DNA from: Pararhodobacter zhoushanensis
Lineage (GTDB): Bacteria > Pseudomonadota > Alphaproteobacteria > Rhodobacterales > Rhodobacteraceae
Direction of reading: 5' to 3'
Assembly: GCF_025949695.1 (NCBI RefSeq)
Contig: NZ_JAPDFL010000001.1
Location: 3,289,501 to 3,353,500, forward strand
DNA: 64,000 nt
Shown one piece after another: positions 7,533-15,653 of this stretch. Within the stretch, counting starts at the first letter, position 1. Each line of letters opens with the position of its first letter. The translations under genes were made by a program, and so were the position numbers. The notes below the pieces were generated by a model. The model made no database searches, was not told the origin of the DNA, and saw nothing but the letters and a program-made list of their open reading frames with translations.

Positions 7533-9024
7533 ATGACCGAGATCACCGCGATCTCGTCCCAACGCTGCCCCCTCGGCCGAACCGCTCGATGTCCTGCCCC
7601 ATAACGTCGAGGCCGAGCAGCAGCTCATCGGCGCGATCCTGACCAACAACGAGATCTTCGACCGCGTGTCCTCGATCGTGAAGGCCGAGCATTTCTTCGA
7701 GCCGGTGCACAAGCGCATCTTCGAGATCACCGCCGCGCGCATCCAGAAGAACGCGCTCGCCTCGCCGGTGACGATCAAGGCCTTCATGGATGACGACGCC
7801 GGGCTCAAGGAACTGGGCGGCGCCGCCTATCTGGCGCGCATCGCCGGCGCCGCCATCGCCTCCTATGCGGCGCGCGACTATGCGCAGATGATCTACGATC
7901 TGGCCGTGCGCCGCGATCTGATCCAGCTGGGCCGCGACATCGCCGCCAAGGCGGCAACGGTGGATATTTCCAGCGAGCCCAAGGAACAGATCATCGAGGC
8001 CGAGCAGGCGCTCTACAAGATGGGCGAACAGGGCGTGGCCGAGCGGGGCTTCCAAAGCTTCCTGCGCGCCGCGACCGAGGCGGTCAACGTCGCCAACGCC
8101 GCCTATCAGCGCGATGGCGGGCTGTCGGGGATTTCGACCGGGCTTGACGATCTGGACAAGAAGCTCGGCGGGCTGCACCCCTCGGACTTGCTGATCCTCG
8201 CCGGTCGCCCGTCGATGGGCAAAACCTCGCTCGCCACCAACATCGCCTATAACATCGCCAAGGTGTACAAACGCGGGCTGCGGCCTGATGGCACCGAAGG
8301 TGCGATCAACGGCGGCGCTGTGGGCTTTTTCAGCCTCGAGATGTCCGCCGACCAGCTTGCTACGCGGATCCTGTCCGAGGCCGCCGAAGTGCCCTCGGAA
8401 CAGATCCGCCGTGGTACGCTCAGCCAGGACGAATTGCGCCGCTTCATCGAGGCCGCCAAGACGCTGGAAAACTGCCCGCTCTACATCGACGACACCCCCG
8501 CCCTGCCGATCAGCCAGGTCGCCGCCCGCGCCCGCCGCCTGAAACGCACGCATGGGCTGGATGTGCTGGTCATCGACTACCTGCAACTGCTGCGCGGCTC
8601 GTCCAAGGAAAGCCGCGTGCAGGAAGTGTCCGAGATCACCCAGGGGCTCAAAGCCATCGCCAAGGAACTGATGATCCCGGTGATCGCCCTGTCGCAGCTC
8701 AGCCGCGCGGTGGAAAGCCGCGAAGACAAACGCCCGCAGCTGTCGGACCTGCGCGAATCCGGCTCGATCGAGCAGGACGCGGATTCGGTGATGTTCGTGT
8801 TCCGTGAAGAATATTACGCCGAGCGCGAGAAACCCTCGGACGACAAGCTCGACGAAATGGCCAAATGGCAGGAACGCATGGAACGCCTGCATGGCCGCGC
8901 CGAGGTGATCATCGGCAAGCAGCGCCACGGGCCCATCGGCACGGTCAACCTCAGCTTCGACGGCCAGTTCACCCGCTTCGGCAACCTTGTCCAAAGCTGG
9001 CAAGAAGGCGCCAACGACTACTGA
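7533..9024 (+). CDS. dnaB: Replicative DNA helicase DnaB (one-base frameshift near the start)
   Basis: DnaB is the hexameric helicase that opens the fork at chromosome replication. The N-terminal primase-interaction domain (VLPHNVEAEQQL onward) is followed by a RecA-type motor with Walker A GRPSMGKTS, Walker B LDVLVIDYLQLL and the arginine-containing RESGSIEQDADSV segment. The natural start is ATG 7533 (MTEITAISS), but that frame stops after about 23 codons, while the conserved frame is open from 7537 without an ATG. Removing one C from the CCC at 7558-7560 joins them into a normal protein of about 497 residues. A GTG at 7666 would delete about 45 conserved residues. Because dnaB is essential, a sequence error is the likely cause. 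Confidence 0.93.
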
Positions 9025-9025
9025 T

Positions 9026-9118
9026 CGCCTTTCATCTTGCTGAAAATACGCTCTTTTTCTCAAAGCCCGCCTGCGGGCTTTGAGCGGCGCGAGGGGGCTC
9101 GATGCCCCCGAGCGCCGG
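9026..9118. repeat. Gene-end palindromic repeat, copy 1, with terminator
   Basis: The region lies between convergent dnaB and a glycosyltransferase gene. It holds a perfect stem CAAAGCCCGC/GCGGGCTTTG (9061-9082) and a second palindrome GGGGGC-TCGAT-GCCCCC (about 9093-9109). The phrase CTTTCATCTTGC...GAAAATACGC at its left edge recurs at 37866, and the TCGATGCCCCCGAG element recurs at 37940 and in variant form near 29640 and 60408. It probably acts as a bidirectional terminator. Confidence 0.65.
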
Positions 9119-9124
9119 GGCCCG

Positions 9125-10255
9125 TCAGCCGAAAAGCGGCGCCATGGCCCGGGCAAAGGCGTCTGACAAAAGCCAGTCGTGCAGCCGGTCGAAGGCCGAT
9201 GACGCAATCCGCTCGCGCAGCGCGTCATCGGCGCAGACCTGGCGGGTGACCTTGTCGAAATCCGACAGATCCCAGGCGACGGGGACATAGGTCTCCCAGG
9301 CCTCGAAAATATCCGGCGCGGTCTCGATATGGCTCATGTCGGGCTTCAGCAGCACCGCCCCGGCCATGATCGCTTCGTAATCGCGCCAGCAGACCTCGCC
9401 ATAGCCGAAGGGCGAGAACCCCAGCTTCGAGCGGCTCATCTCGACCATGAAGCGCGGCAGCGGTACGCCTTCGCCCTTGAGCACGCTCAGCCCGTCCAAC
9501 TGCGCCAGCGCCGTCTCGGCTTCACCGCGCATCCCCGCGTACCACGGCGTCCCACCCACTGCGAAACGGCCGTGCAGGTCGATGGGGCGCAGCCCGCGCG
9601 GGCGGCGGCTGGCCAGGGCGGGCAGGATGCCGGGGGCGGTCAGGAAAGACGGGCCGAGCACCAGCTTGTCCAGAAAACCCGGCGGGATTTCATGGCATTG
9701 CTCGGCTTCGTTGATATCATAGCGTCGGTTGAAATAGTCGGTCAGGTTGGTATCGCCGCGCGTCGGCTGACCATAGCGGCTGCGGTCGCGCAGCAGGTGT
9801 TTCTTGACATAGAGATCCACCAGCGGGTCCATGCGCGCGGCGTTGCGCAGATCGGTCGGCGCGAACCAGTCCAGACACACGATCCGCGCGCCGGGGTTCT
9901 GGGCGCGCAGGGTTTCGACCAGCCGGGTCAGGTCGGCATCGGCGATGTCAAAGGGGGTCTGAAACGCCACCACCGTGGCCCCGGTTGCCCGTGGCACCTC
10001 GCCGCGCAGCACGGCCCAGGTATCGGCCTCGCGCACTGACGCGCCGTAGAGGCGGTCAAGATCGGCGGCGTAGTGATGAAACGGATAGATCTGGCTTTGC
10101 GGGATCCGCTCGGGCTGGGTGACCAGCAACAGGCGTTCCGTCGCCCCTTTGGGGAAACCGCTGGCCATCGCACGCGCGCGCGCTGTCTCGGCGCGACGGC
10201 GGCGGGCGTAAAGCCGCACCCGGTTGGCAAAGACCTCAGTGGTCGGAATGGACAT
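9125..10255 (-). CDS. Putative glycosyltransferase (GT-B/exostosin-like)
   Basis: The product has 376 residues and no membrane segment. The C-terminal part around SKLGFSPFGYGEVCWRDYEA followed by GAVLLKPDMSHIE resembles the nucleotide-sugar binding part of GT-B or exostosin-like glycosyltransferases, where a Glu follows a glycine-rich turn. The donor and acceptor are unknown. Its start overlaps the end of the asparagine-synthase-like gene by 20 bases, and AGGAAG lies inside that gene at proper spacing, so the two are translationally coupled and probably act on the same glycan or small molecule. No polysaccharide polymerase or transporter is adjacent. Confidence 0.6.
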   Translation of the reverse strand: MSIPTTEVFANRVRLYARRRRAETARARAMASGFPKGATERLLLVTQPERIPQSQIYPFHHYAADLDRLYGASVREADTWAVLRGEVPRATGATVVAFQTPFDIADADLTRLVETLRAQNPGARIVCLDWFAPTDLRNAARMDPLVDLYVKKHLLRDRSRYGQPTRGDTNLTDYFNRRYDINEAEQCHEIPPGFLDKLVLGPSFLTAPGILPALASRRPRGLRPIDLHGRFAVGGTPWYAGMRGEAETALAQLDGLSVLKGEGVPLPRFMVEMSRSKLGFSPFGYGEVCWRDYEAIMAGAVLLKPDMSHIETAPDIFEAWETYVPVAWDLSDFDKVTRQVCADDALRERIASSAFDRLHDWLLSDAFARAMAPLFG

Positions 10256-11882
10256 GGCTCACCACTTCCTCGCCTTTGGCTGCCGCCGCGGACAGACGGG
10301 TGGACAGGGCAATCAGGCGGCGCGCCTCGGCCGCATCCATGCCGCGCACGTAGCCGTTATGCAGCCGCAGAATATCCGACGGGATCCGGTTGAGCGGCGT
10401 TTCATGCAGTGTCGCGCGCACGCCTTGCAGCGCATTGCCCGGCCCGGCGATGGCGGCGATGCGCAGCGTATCCACTGCGTTGGCGACCCGGTGCAGCCGG
10501 ACCTTGCTGAGCGGCTGGTTGCGATACCCCGAAGCGAAAGGAATATCGGCATAGGCCGGATAGGCGCGGAAGATGGCATCGTCATGCAGTTTCTGATCGC
10601 ACGTCACGTCCCAGGGCAGTGACAGGCCCAGGTCGACGAAATCGGGGTCCAGATACGGGTTGAACACCATCGCCGCCCCGCCCATCACGGCGGTCGAGGT
10701 AAAGGAAATCTCGCGCCGCGTCCGGTGCCAGAACCAGAAGGCCTGATAGGGATCGGGCGCGTCGTCGTAGAGCTTCACCGCATCGGCAATCCGCGCGATG
10801 GCGGCGGCGTCCAGCGCGGGCGAGAACACCGCCCCTGCCCCGCCCTGATGGCCGGGACGGCTGATCACGCCGCCATGCCCCTCGGCCATGCCGCGCGCGA
10901 TGCCGGTGTAATCGCCGCGCCGGGCGCGTTCCATGAAGCCCGCCGCCCAGTCGTCGGGGTTGGTCAGGATGTCGCCGCCGATGCCGTCGATGGCAGCATA
11001 GGCGCTGCCGCTGAGGAAATCATGCATCGGCATCATCTGCGCGTGTTCGTCGGCGCAGAGCTGGGTCATCAGCAACCCGCGCACGCAGTCGCGCAGGCGC
11101 AGGCGGGGATGGCCAAGGATGCGGTGGGTGACGCCGACGCGCCCGGCGACGGCGCGGGCCGACTGGACCTCGGCATTCAGGGCGCGGCCGCCGTGGTGGA
11201 AGGTCAGGCAGGTGTCGGGCTTGCGCCCCTGATGCGCCATCTCCAGCAGGATATGCCGCGAGTCGCGCCCGCCGGTCAGCGGCAATGCGATGGGGCCATC
11301 CCAGCTGCCCAGAAACCGGCTGATCGCGGCGCGGGGCAGTTCGATGAAAGCCTCGACCGCCTGCTCGCGGCTCAGGTCCAGCGTTTTGGGCGCAGGCGGG
11401 CCGCCGGTGATGCTCAGCTTGCCCGCGCGCCAGACCAGCCGTGAGTTCGGCGGCAGGGTGCGGATATGGCGGAAGGGCGTATCGTCGCCGACAAAAAAGC
11501 CGACCCGGTGAAAGACAGCCAGCGCCAGCTCATCGGGTTCAGGATCAGCCCCGGCTTGCAACAGGTGCAGGATCGACGGCGAGAGGCCGATCTGGCCACC
11601 CTTGGCATACACATAGAGGCTGAAATAGCCCATCGGATCGACGGCAGCCGACAGGGTTTCGCCGTCCCACGACCATTCCCCCCACAGCCCGCGCGGGCGC
11701 GCATCGCCGGGGACGCGCATGCGGTGACCGACCAGCGCGGCGGGGGTGCCGTCGACCTGCACGCGACCCTGCGACTGGGTGAGGAAGACAAAGGGCACCT
11801 GCGCCCCCGCGTCGATCCACGGCCGCGATTGCGCACTGGCCCCGGTCTGCAACGCGCCCGGGCTGGACTTGATGTGGTTCAC
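10236..11882 (-). CDS. Asparagine-synthase-like ATP-dependent ligase without glutaminase Cys
   Basis: The product has 548 residues. Residues 202-208 (LTGGRDS) match the SGGxDS pyrophosphatase loop of asparagine synthetases and beta-lactam synthetases, which adenylate a carboxylate. The N-terminal about 160 residues keep the general fold of the Ntn domain (GEWSWDGETLSAAVDPMGYF) but the protein does not start Met-Cys, so glutamine hydrolysis is not expected. GTG 11882 is the apparent start, with AAGG very close upstream. The overlapping downstream glycosyltransferase suggests amide formation or cyclisation of a sugar acid or amino-acid substituent. A true asparagine synthetase is unlikely. Confidence 0.65.
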   Translation of the reverse strand: MNHIKSSPGALQTGASAQSRPWIDAGAQVPFVFLTQSQGRVQVDGTPAALVGHRMRVPGDARPRGLWGEWSWDGETLSAAVDPMGYFSLYVYAKGGQIGLSPSILHLLQAGADPEPDELALAVFHRVGFFVGDDTPFRHIRTLPPNSRLVWRAGKLSITGGPPAPKTLDLSREQAVEAFIELPRAAISRFLGSWDGPIALPLTGGRDSRHILLEMAHQGRKPDTCLTFHHGGRALNAEVQSARAVAGRVGVTHRILGHPRLRLRDCVRGLLMTQLCADEHAQMMPMHDFLSGSAYAAIDGIGGDILTNPDDWAAGFMERARRGDYTGIARGMAEGHGGVISRPGHQGGAGAVFSPALDAAAIARIADAVKLYDDAPDPYQAFWFWHRTRREISFTSTAVMGGAAMVFNPYLDPDFVDLGLSLPWDVTCDQKLHDDAIFRAYPAYADIPFASGYRNQPLSKVRLHRVANAVDTLRIAAIAGPGNALQGVRATLHETPLNRIPSDILRLHNGYVRGMDAAEARRLIALSTRLSAAAAKGEEVVSHVHSDH

Positions 11883-11978
11883 TGCCTTGATCCCAACGCT
11901 CGGCCCGGGTCTTTGCCCGCTTGGTGACAGACTACCCCGACCGGCTGCGATCCAGCAAGCATAACCCCCGGTTTTGGG

Positions 11979-12524
11979 TTAATCGCGCGAAAAACCATCG
12001 CCGAAACCGCCATAAAGCCCGCCATGGAACACCAAAGGGGCACCGGCGCGATGGCGCGCCGACAGCACCCGGCCCACGACGATGGCGTGATCGCCACCCT
12101 CGTGCACCGCGTCCAGCGCGCATTCAAACACCGCCAGACAGCCCGGCAGCACCGGAATGCCCTGCGCGTTCAGCGCCACGCCCGGCAAATCGAACGCATG
12201 GCCTTGCTTGGCGAAATGGCGACCCAGCGCCATCTGATCGGCCCCCAGCACATGGATGGCGAAATGCGGCGCGGTGGTGAAGGCCTCGAACCGGCGCGAG
12301 AAGCGCGCGGGCGACCACAGCACCAAGGGCGGGTCGAGCGAAAGCGAGGCGAAAGAATTGGCCGTGATGCCCAACGGCCCCAGATCGCTGTTGGTGGTGA
12401 TCACGGTCACGCCGGTCGCATAGGCCCCGAGCGCGTCGCGAAAGGCGCGTTCGGTTGCCGGTCCGGGCACAAAGGTCGAGGGCTCGGTCAGGTCAGTCAT
12501 CCGGTCTGCGCGTGCGAAACTCAT
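11979..12524 (-). CDS. Flavin reductase family protein
   Basis: This is a 181-residue flavin reductase-like FMN/FAD binding domain. The conserved block GITANSFASLSLDPPLVLW and the GDHAIVVGRV segment mark the short-chain flavin:NAD(P)H reductases that supply FADH2 or FMNH2 to two-component monooxygenases. No partner monooxygenase is seen nearby. Start 12524 (MSFARADRM) has AGGAAGA upstream; an upstream frame extension of 34 residues does not match the family. The gene is divergent from the nucleoside hydrolase. Confidence 0.85.
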   Translation of the reverse strand: MSFARADRMTDLTEPSTFVPGPATERAFRDALGAYATGVTVITTNSDLGPLGITANSFASLSLDPPLVLWSPARFSRRFEAFTTAPHFAIHVLGADQMALGRHFAKQGHAFDLPGVALNAQGIPVLPGCLAVFECALDAVHEGGDHAIVVGRVLSARHRAGAPLVFHGGLYGGFGDGFSRD

Positions 12525-12675
12525 CAGGGTCTTCCTAGCGTAACTGCCCCCCTGAAAGCCAGAGAAACGGGGCCATTTTACGGCAAGATAAGCCGACGGC
12601 GGGGCGTTGCCAGTCGCCCTCGACATCGGAGGGGAGATTTCCTAGGGTCGTCGCTTCGCAAATTGAGAAGGCACC

Positions 12676-13605
12676 ATGGCCCGCAAGATCATCATCGACA
12701 CCGACCCCGGACAGGACGACGCTGTCGCCATTCTGCTGGCGCTGGCCTCGCCGGAGCTGGAGCTGCTGGGCATCACCTGCGTTGCCGGAAACGTGCCGCT
12801 GTCGCGCACCGTCATCAATGCGCGGATTGTCTGCGAACTGGCCGGACGGCCGGAGGTGAAGGTGTTTGCCGGCTGCGACCGCCCGCTGGCGCGCCCGTTG
12901 GTGACCGCCGAGCATGTGCATGGCAAGACCGGGCTGGATGGCACCGACCTGCCGGACCCGGTGATGCCGCTGCAAGACCAGCACGCGGTTGATTTCATCA
13001 TCGACAGTTGCCGGACGCAGGAGGCTGTGACGCTGGTGCCGATCGGCCCGTTGACCAATATTGCCACGGCGCTGCAACGCGCGCCCGATATTGCCGCGAA
13101 GATCGACGAGATCGTCATCATGGGCGGGGCGTATTTCGAGGTCGGCAACATCACGCCCGCGGCCGAGTTCAACATCTACGTCGACCCCGAGGCGGCGCAG
13201 ATCGTGTTCCGCTCGGGCATCAAGCTGACGGTGATGCCGCTGGATGTGACGCATAGCGTGCTGACCACCCGCGCGCGGATCGACGCGTTCCGCGCCCTGC
13301 CCGGTGCGGTGGGTCCGGCGGTGGCGGGCTGGACCGATTTCTTCGAGCGTTTCGACATGGCGAAATACGGCAGCGAGGGCGCGCCGCTGCATGATCCCTG
13401 CACGGTGGCGTGGCTGTTGCAGCCCGCGCTGTTCTCGGGCCGTCAGATCAACGTCGAGATCGAGACGGTATCCGAGCTGACCTTGGGCATGACGGTGGCC
13501 GACTGGTGGGGGGTTACCGACCGGCCGAAGAACGCGTTCTTTGTCGGCGGCTGCGATGCGGACGGGTTTTATGCGCTGCTGACCGAGAGACTGGGGCGGC
13601 TTTAA
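12676..13605 (+). CDS. Inosine/uridine-preferring nucleoside hydrolase
   Basis: The enzyme cleaves the N-glycosidic bond of nucleosides to base plus ribose. The Ca-binding signature DTDPGQDDA is at residues 8-16, and the second conserved acidic site is near APLHDPCTVAW. The 309-residue length is normal for the family. ATG 12676 is preceded by GAGAAGG. The gene lies just upstream of the pyrimidine-degradation genes, so it may feed uracil from uridine into them. Substrate preference (pyrimidine or purine) cannot be read with certainty. Confidence 0.92.
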   Translation: MARKIIIDTDPGQDDAVAILLALASPELELLGITCVAGNVPLSRTVINARIVCELAGRPEVKVFAGCDRPLARPLVTAEHVHGKTGLDGTDLPDPVMPLQDQHAVDFIIDSCRTQEAVTLVPIGPLTNIATALQRAPDIAAKIDEIVIMGGAYFEVGNITPAAEFNIYVDPEAAQIVFRSGIKLTVMPLDVTHSVLTTRARIDAFRALPGAVGPAVAGWTDFFERFDMAKYGSEGAPLHDPCTVAWLLQPALFSGRQINVEIETVSELTLGMTVADWWGVTDRPKNAFFVGGCDADGFYALLTERLGRL

Positions 13606-13635
13606 GCCTCTCGCCGCCCCAGGTCTCTTGTTAGT

Positions 13636-13727
13636 GCGGGGGCTGCCGCCCCCGGGCCCCCTGCTTCAAGGGGGACGCACGCGCCCCCCTTGAAAATCCC
13701 CCCGTGGATATTTCTCGACAGAAAATG
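13636..13727. repeat. Gene-end palindromic repeat, copy 2 (inverted partner of 21561-21651)
   Basis: The region contains GC-rich palindromes (GGGGGCTGCCGCCCCC and CTTCAAGGGGG...CCCCCCTTGAA) followed by CCCCGTGGATATTT. The reverse complement of 21561-21651 is almost identical over about 90 bases, differing mainly in run lengths and a three-base patch. It lies after the nucleoside hydrolase stop and probably ends that transcript. Confidence 0.8.
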
Positions 13728-13779
13728 CGCCGGTCTGGTGAAATGCTGGGCGATGTTGCCTTATTTTGCTGGCTACGTT

Positions 13780-13797
13780 TTTTATCAGTTGATAAAA
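13780..13797. promoter_or_regulatory. Palindromic operator candidate upstream of preT
   Basis: TTTTATCA-GT-TGATAAAA is a perfect 8-bp dyad in an AT-rich stretch, 56 bases before the preT start and where a promoter would lie. It does not match the RutR consensus known to me. A regulator of pyrimidine catabolism (GntR or TetR type) is the obvious candidate binder, but the regulator is not encoded beside it. Confidence 0.5.
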
Positions 13798-13853
13798 TTT
13801 TGAACCGTGGCAGTCTGGGAGAAAACAAGCACAAGCCAACCCGGAGGTAGCCC

Positions 13854-15185
13854 GTGACCCATTCCCCACAGACCGACGGCATCGTCGCCGCGCGTCTGGA
13901 CAGCCAGACGCTGGCGGCGCATTTCGATGACATCTATCCCGATCTGGACCCGCATGAGGCGCGGGTGGCGGCGGATCGGTGCTATTTCTGCCATGATGCG
14001 CCCTGTGTGACCGCCTGCCCGACGGCAATCGACATTCCCCTGTTCATCCGCCAGATCGCCACCGGCATGCCCGAAGCGGCGGCGCGCACCATTCTGGGGC
14101 AGAACATTCTGGGCGCGATGTGCGCGCGGGTCTGCCCGACCGAGACGCTGTGCGAGGGCTCATGCGTGCGCGAGGTGGCCGAGGGCAATCCGGTCGAGAT
14201 TGGCCGTTTGCAGCGCTATGCCACCGACGGGTTGCTGGCATCGAACGAGCATCCGTTCGAGCGCGCAGCCCCGACCGGCAAGCGGGTCGCCGTGGTGGGC
14301 GCGGGGCCGGCAGGGCTGGCCTGTGCGCACCGGCTTGCGATGCTGGGGCATGAGGTGGTGATCCATGATGCGCATGCCAAGCCCGGCGGGCTGAATGAGT
14401 ACGGCATCGCCAGCTATAAGGCCGCCAACGGGATCGCGCAGGAAGAGGTTGACTGGCTGCTGCGGATCGGCGGGATTTCCATCGTGACCGACAGTGCTCT
14501 GGGCCGGGACGTGTCGCTGACCGAGCTGCAGGAGAGCCATGACGCGGTGTTTCTGGGCATGGGGCTGGCGGGCGTGAACGCGCTGCGCGCGCCGGGTGAG
14601 GATCTGGACGGGGTGCGCGACGCGGTCGATTTCGTCGCTGAGTTGCGCCAATGTGAGGATCTGAGCGCGCTGCCCATCGGCAGGCATGTGGTGGTGATCG
14701 GCGGCGGGATGACGGCGGTCGATGCGGCGGTGCAATCGCGGCTCTTGGGCGCCGAGCATGTGACGATCGTCTATCGGCGCGACCGGGGGGCGATGTCGGC
14801 CTCGGATTACGAGCTGGACCACGCCGCGACCGAGGGCGTGACGATCCTGACAAACGCGATGCCGGTGGCGGTGACTGGCACGGGCAAGGCGCAGGCGGTC
14901 GAGTTTGCCTATACCCGCAGCGGGCCGAAGGGGCTGGAGAAAACCGGCGAGACCTTCACCCTGCCCGCCGATCAGGTGTTCAAGGCGATTGGTCAGACAT
15001 TGGCCGGTGCGCCCGAAGGCCTGACACTGGAGGGCGGCAAGATCGCGGTTGACGCGGCGGGCCGGACCTCGGTCGGCGGGATCTGGGCGGGGGGCGATTG
15101 CGCGGCAGGCGGCGAGGATCTGACGGTCACCGCCGTGGCGCAGGGGCGCGATGCGGCGCTGGATATTCACCGGGCGCTGACATGA
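13854..15185 (+). CDS. preT: NAD(P)-dependent dihydropyrimidine dehydrogenase subunit PreT
   Basis: This is the small FAD/Fe-S subunit that passes electrons between NAD(P)H and PreA during reduction of uracil and thymine. It has 443 residues. N-terminal cysteines in CYFCHDAPCVTACP and CARVCPTETLCEGSC bind 4Fe-4S clusters; Rossmann motifs follow in VAVVGAGPAGLACA (FAD) and VVVIGGGMTAVDAA (NAD(P)). The GTG start at 13854 has CGGAGG upstream. The stop overlaps the start of the GFA gene. Glutamate-synthase small subunits are related, but the preA gene just downstream settles the assignment. Confidence 0.92.
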   Translation: MTHSPQTDGIVAARLDSQTLAAHFDDIYPDLDPHEARVAADRCYFCHDAPCVTACPTAIDIPLFIRQIATGMPEAAARTILGQNILGAMCARVCPTETLCEGSCVREVAEGNPVEIGRLQRYATDGLLASNEHPFERAAPTGKRVAVVGAGPAGLACAHRLAMLGHEVVIHDAHAKPGGLNEYGIASYKAANGIAQEEVDWLLRIGGISIVTDSALGRDVSLTELQESHDAVFLGMGLAGVNALRAPGEDLDGVRDAVDFVAELRQCEDLSALPIGRHVVVIGGGMTAVDAAVQSRLLGAEHVTIVYRRDRGAMSASDYELDHAATEGVTILTNAMPVAVTGTGKAQAVEFAYTRSGPKGLEKTGETFTLPADQVFKAIGQTLAGAPEGLTLEGGKIAVDAAGRTSVGGIWAGGDCAAGGEDLTVTAVAQGRDAALDIHRALT

Positions 15186-15652
15186 GCGCCTATGCCCTGC
15201 CCGCCGAGGGCGGCTGCCGGTGCGGCGCGATGCGGTTTCGCGTGACAGCGCAGCCGATCATGAGCGCGGTGTGCCATTGCACGGGCTGTCAGAAAATGTC
15301 CGGCGGGGCGTTTTCGACGACGCTGATGGTCCCGGTGGCGGGATTTGAGGTGACCAAGGGCAACCCTGTGCGCGGTGGGACCAAAAAGCCCGGGCTGGTG
15401 CACAACCATTGCCCGGAGTGCCTGAGCTGGGTCTTCACCCGCATCGAGGGCGTCGACGCGTTCCTGAACCTGCGCGCGACCCTGCTGGACGATGCCACAG
15501 GCTTTGACCCGTTTATCGAGACCTACACCTCGGAGAAGCTGGCCTGGGTCGAAACCCCTGCCCCGCACAAATACGAAACCTTCCCCCCCATGGACGCCTT
15601 TCCGGCGTTGCTCGGGGACTACGCGACGCTGATCGCGTCAGAGGAGCGCTGA
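15182..15652 (+). CDS. GFA family (glutathione-dependent formaldehyde-activating-like) protein
   Basis: The product has 156 residues with the zinc-binding pattern of the GFA/CENP-V fold: CRCG near the N-terminus, CHCTGCQ in the middle and HCPEC later. Only some members activate formaldehyde, and the true substrate here is unknown. The start overlaps the preT stop (ATGA) and the stop lies one base before preA, so all three genes form one transcript. The reason for a GFA protein inside the dehydrogenase operon is not known. Confidence 0.85.
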   Translation: MSAYALPAEGGCRCGAMRFRVTAQPIMSAVCHCTGCQKMSGGAFSTTLMVPVAGFEVTKGNPVRGGTKKPGLVHNHCPECLSWVFTRIEGVDAFLNLRATLLDDATGFDPFIETYTSEKLAWVETPAPHKYETFPPMDAFPALLGDYATLIASEER

Positions 15653-15653
15653 G

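Noticed and set aside
7543..9288. Long minus-strand open frame opposite dnaB
   Set aside because: It is an antisense shadow of dnaB with no family similarity and no ribosome binding site.
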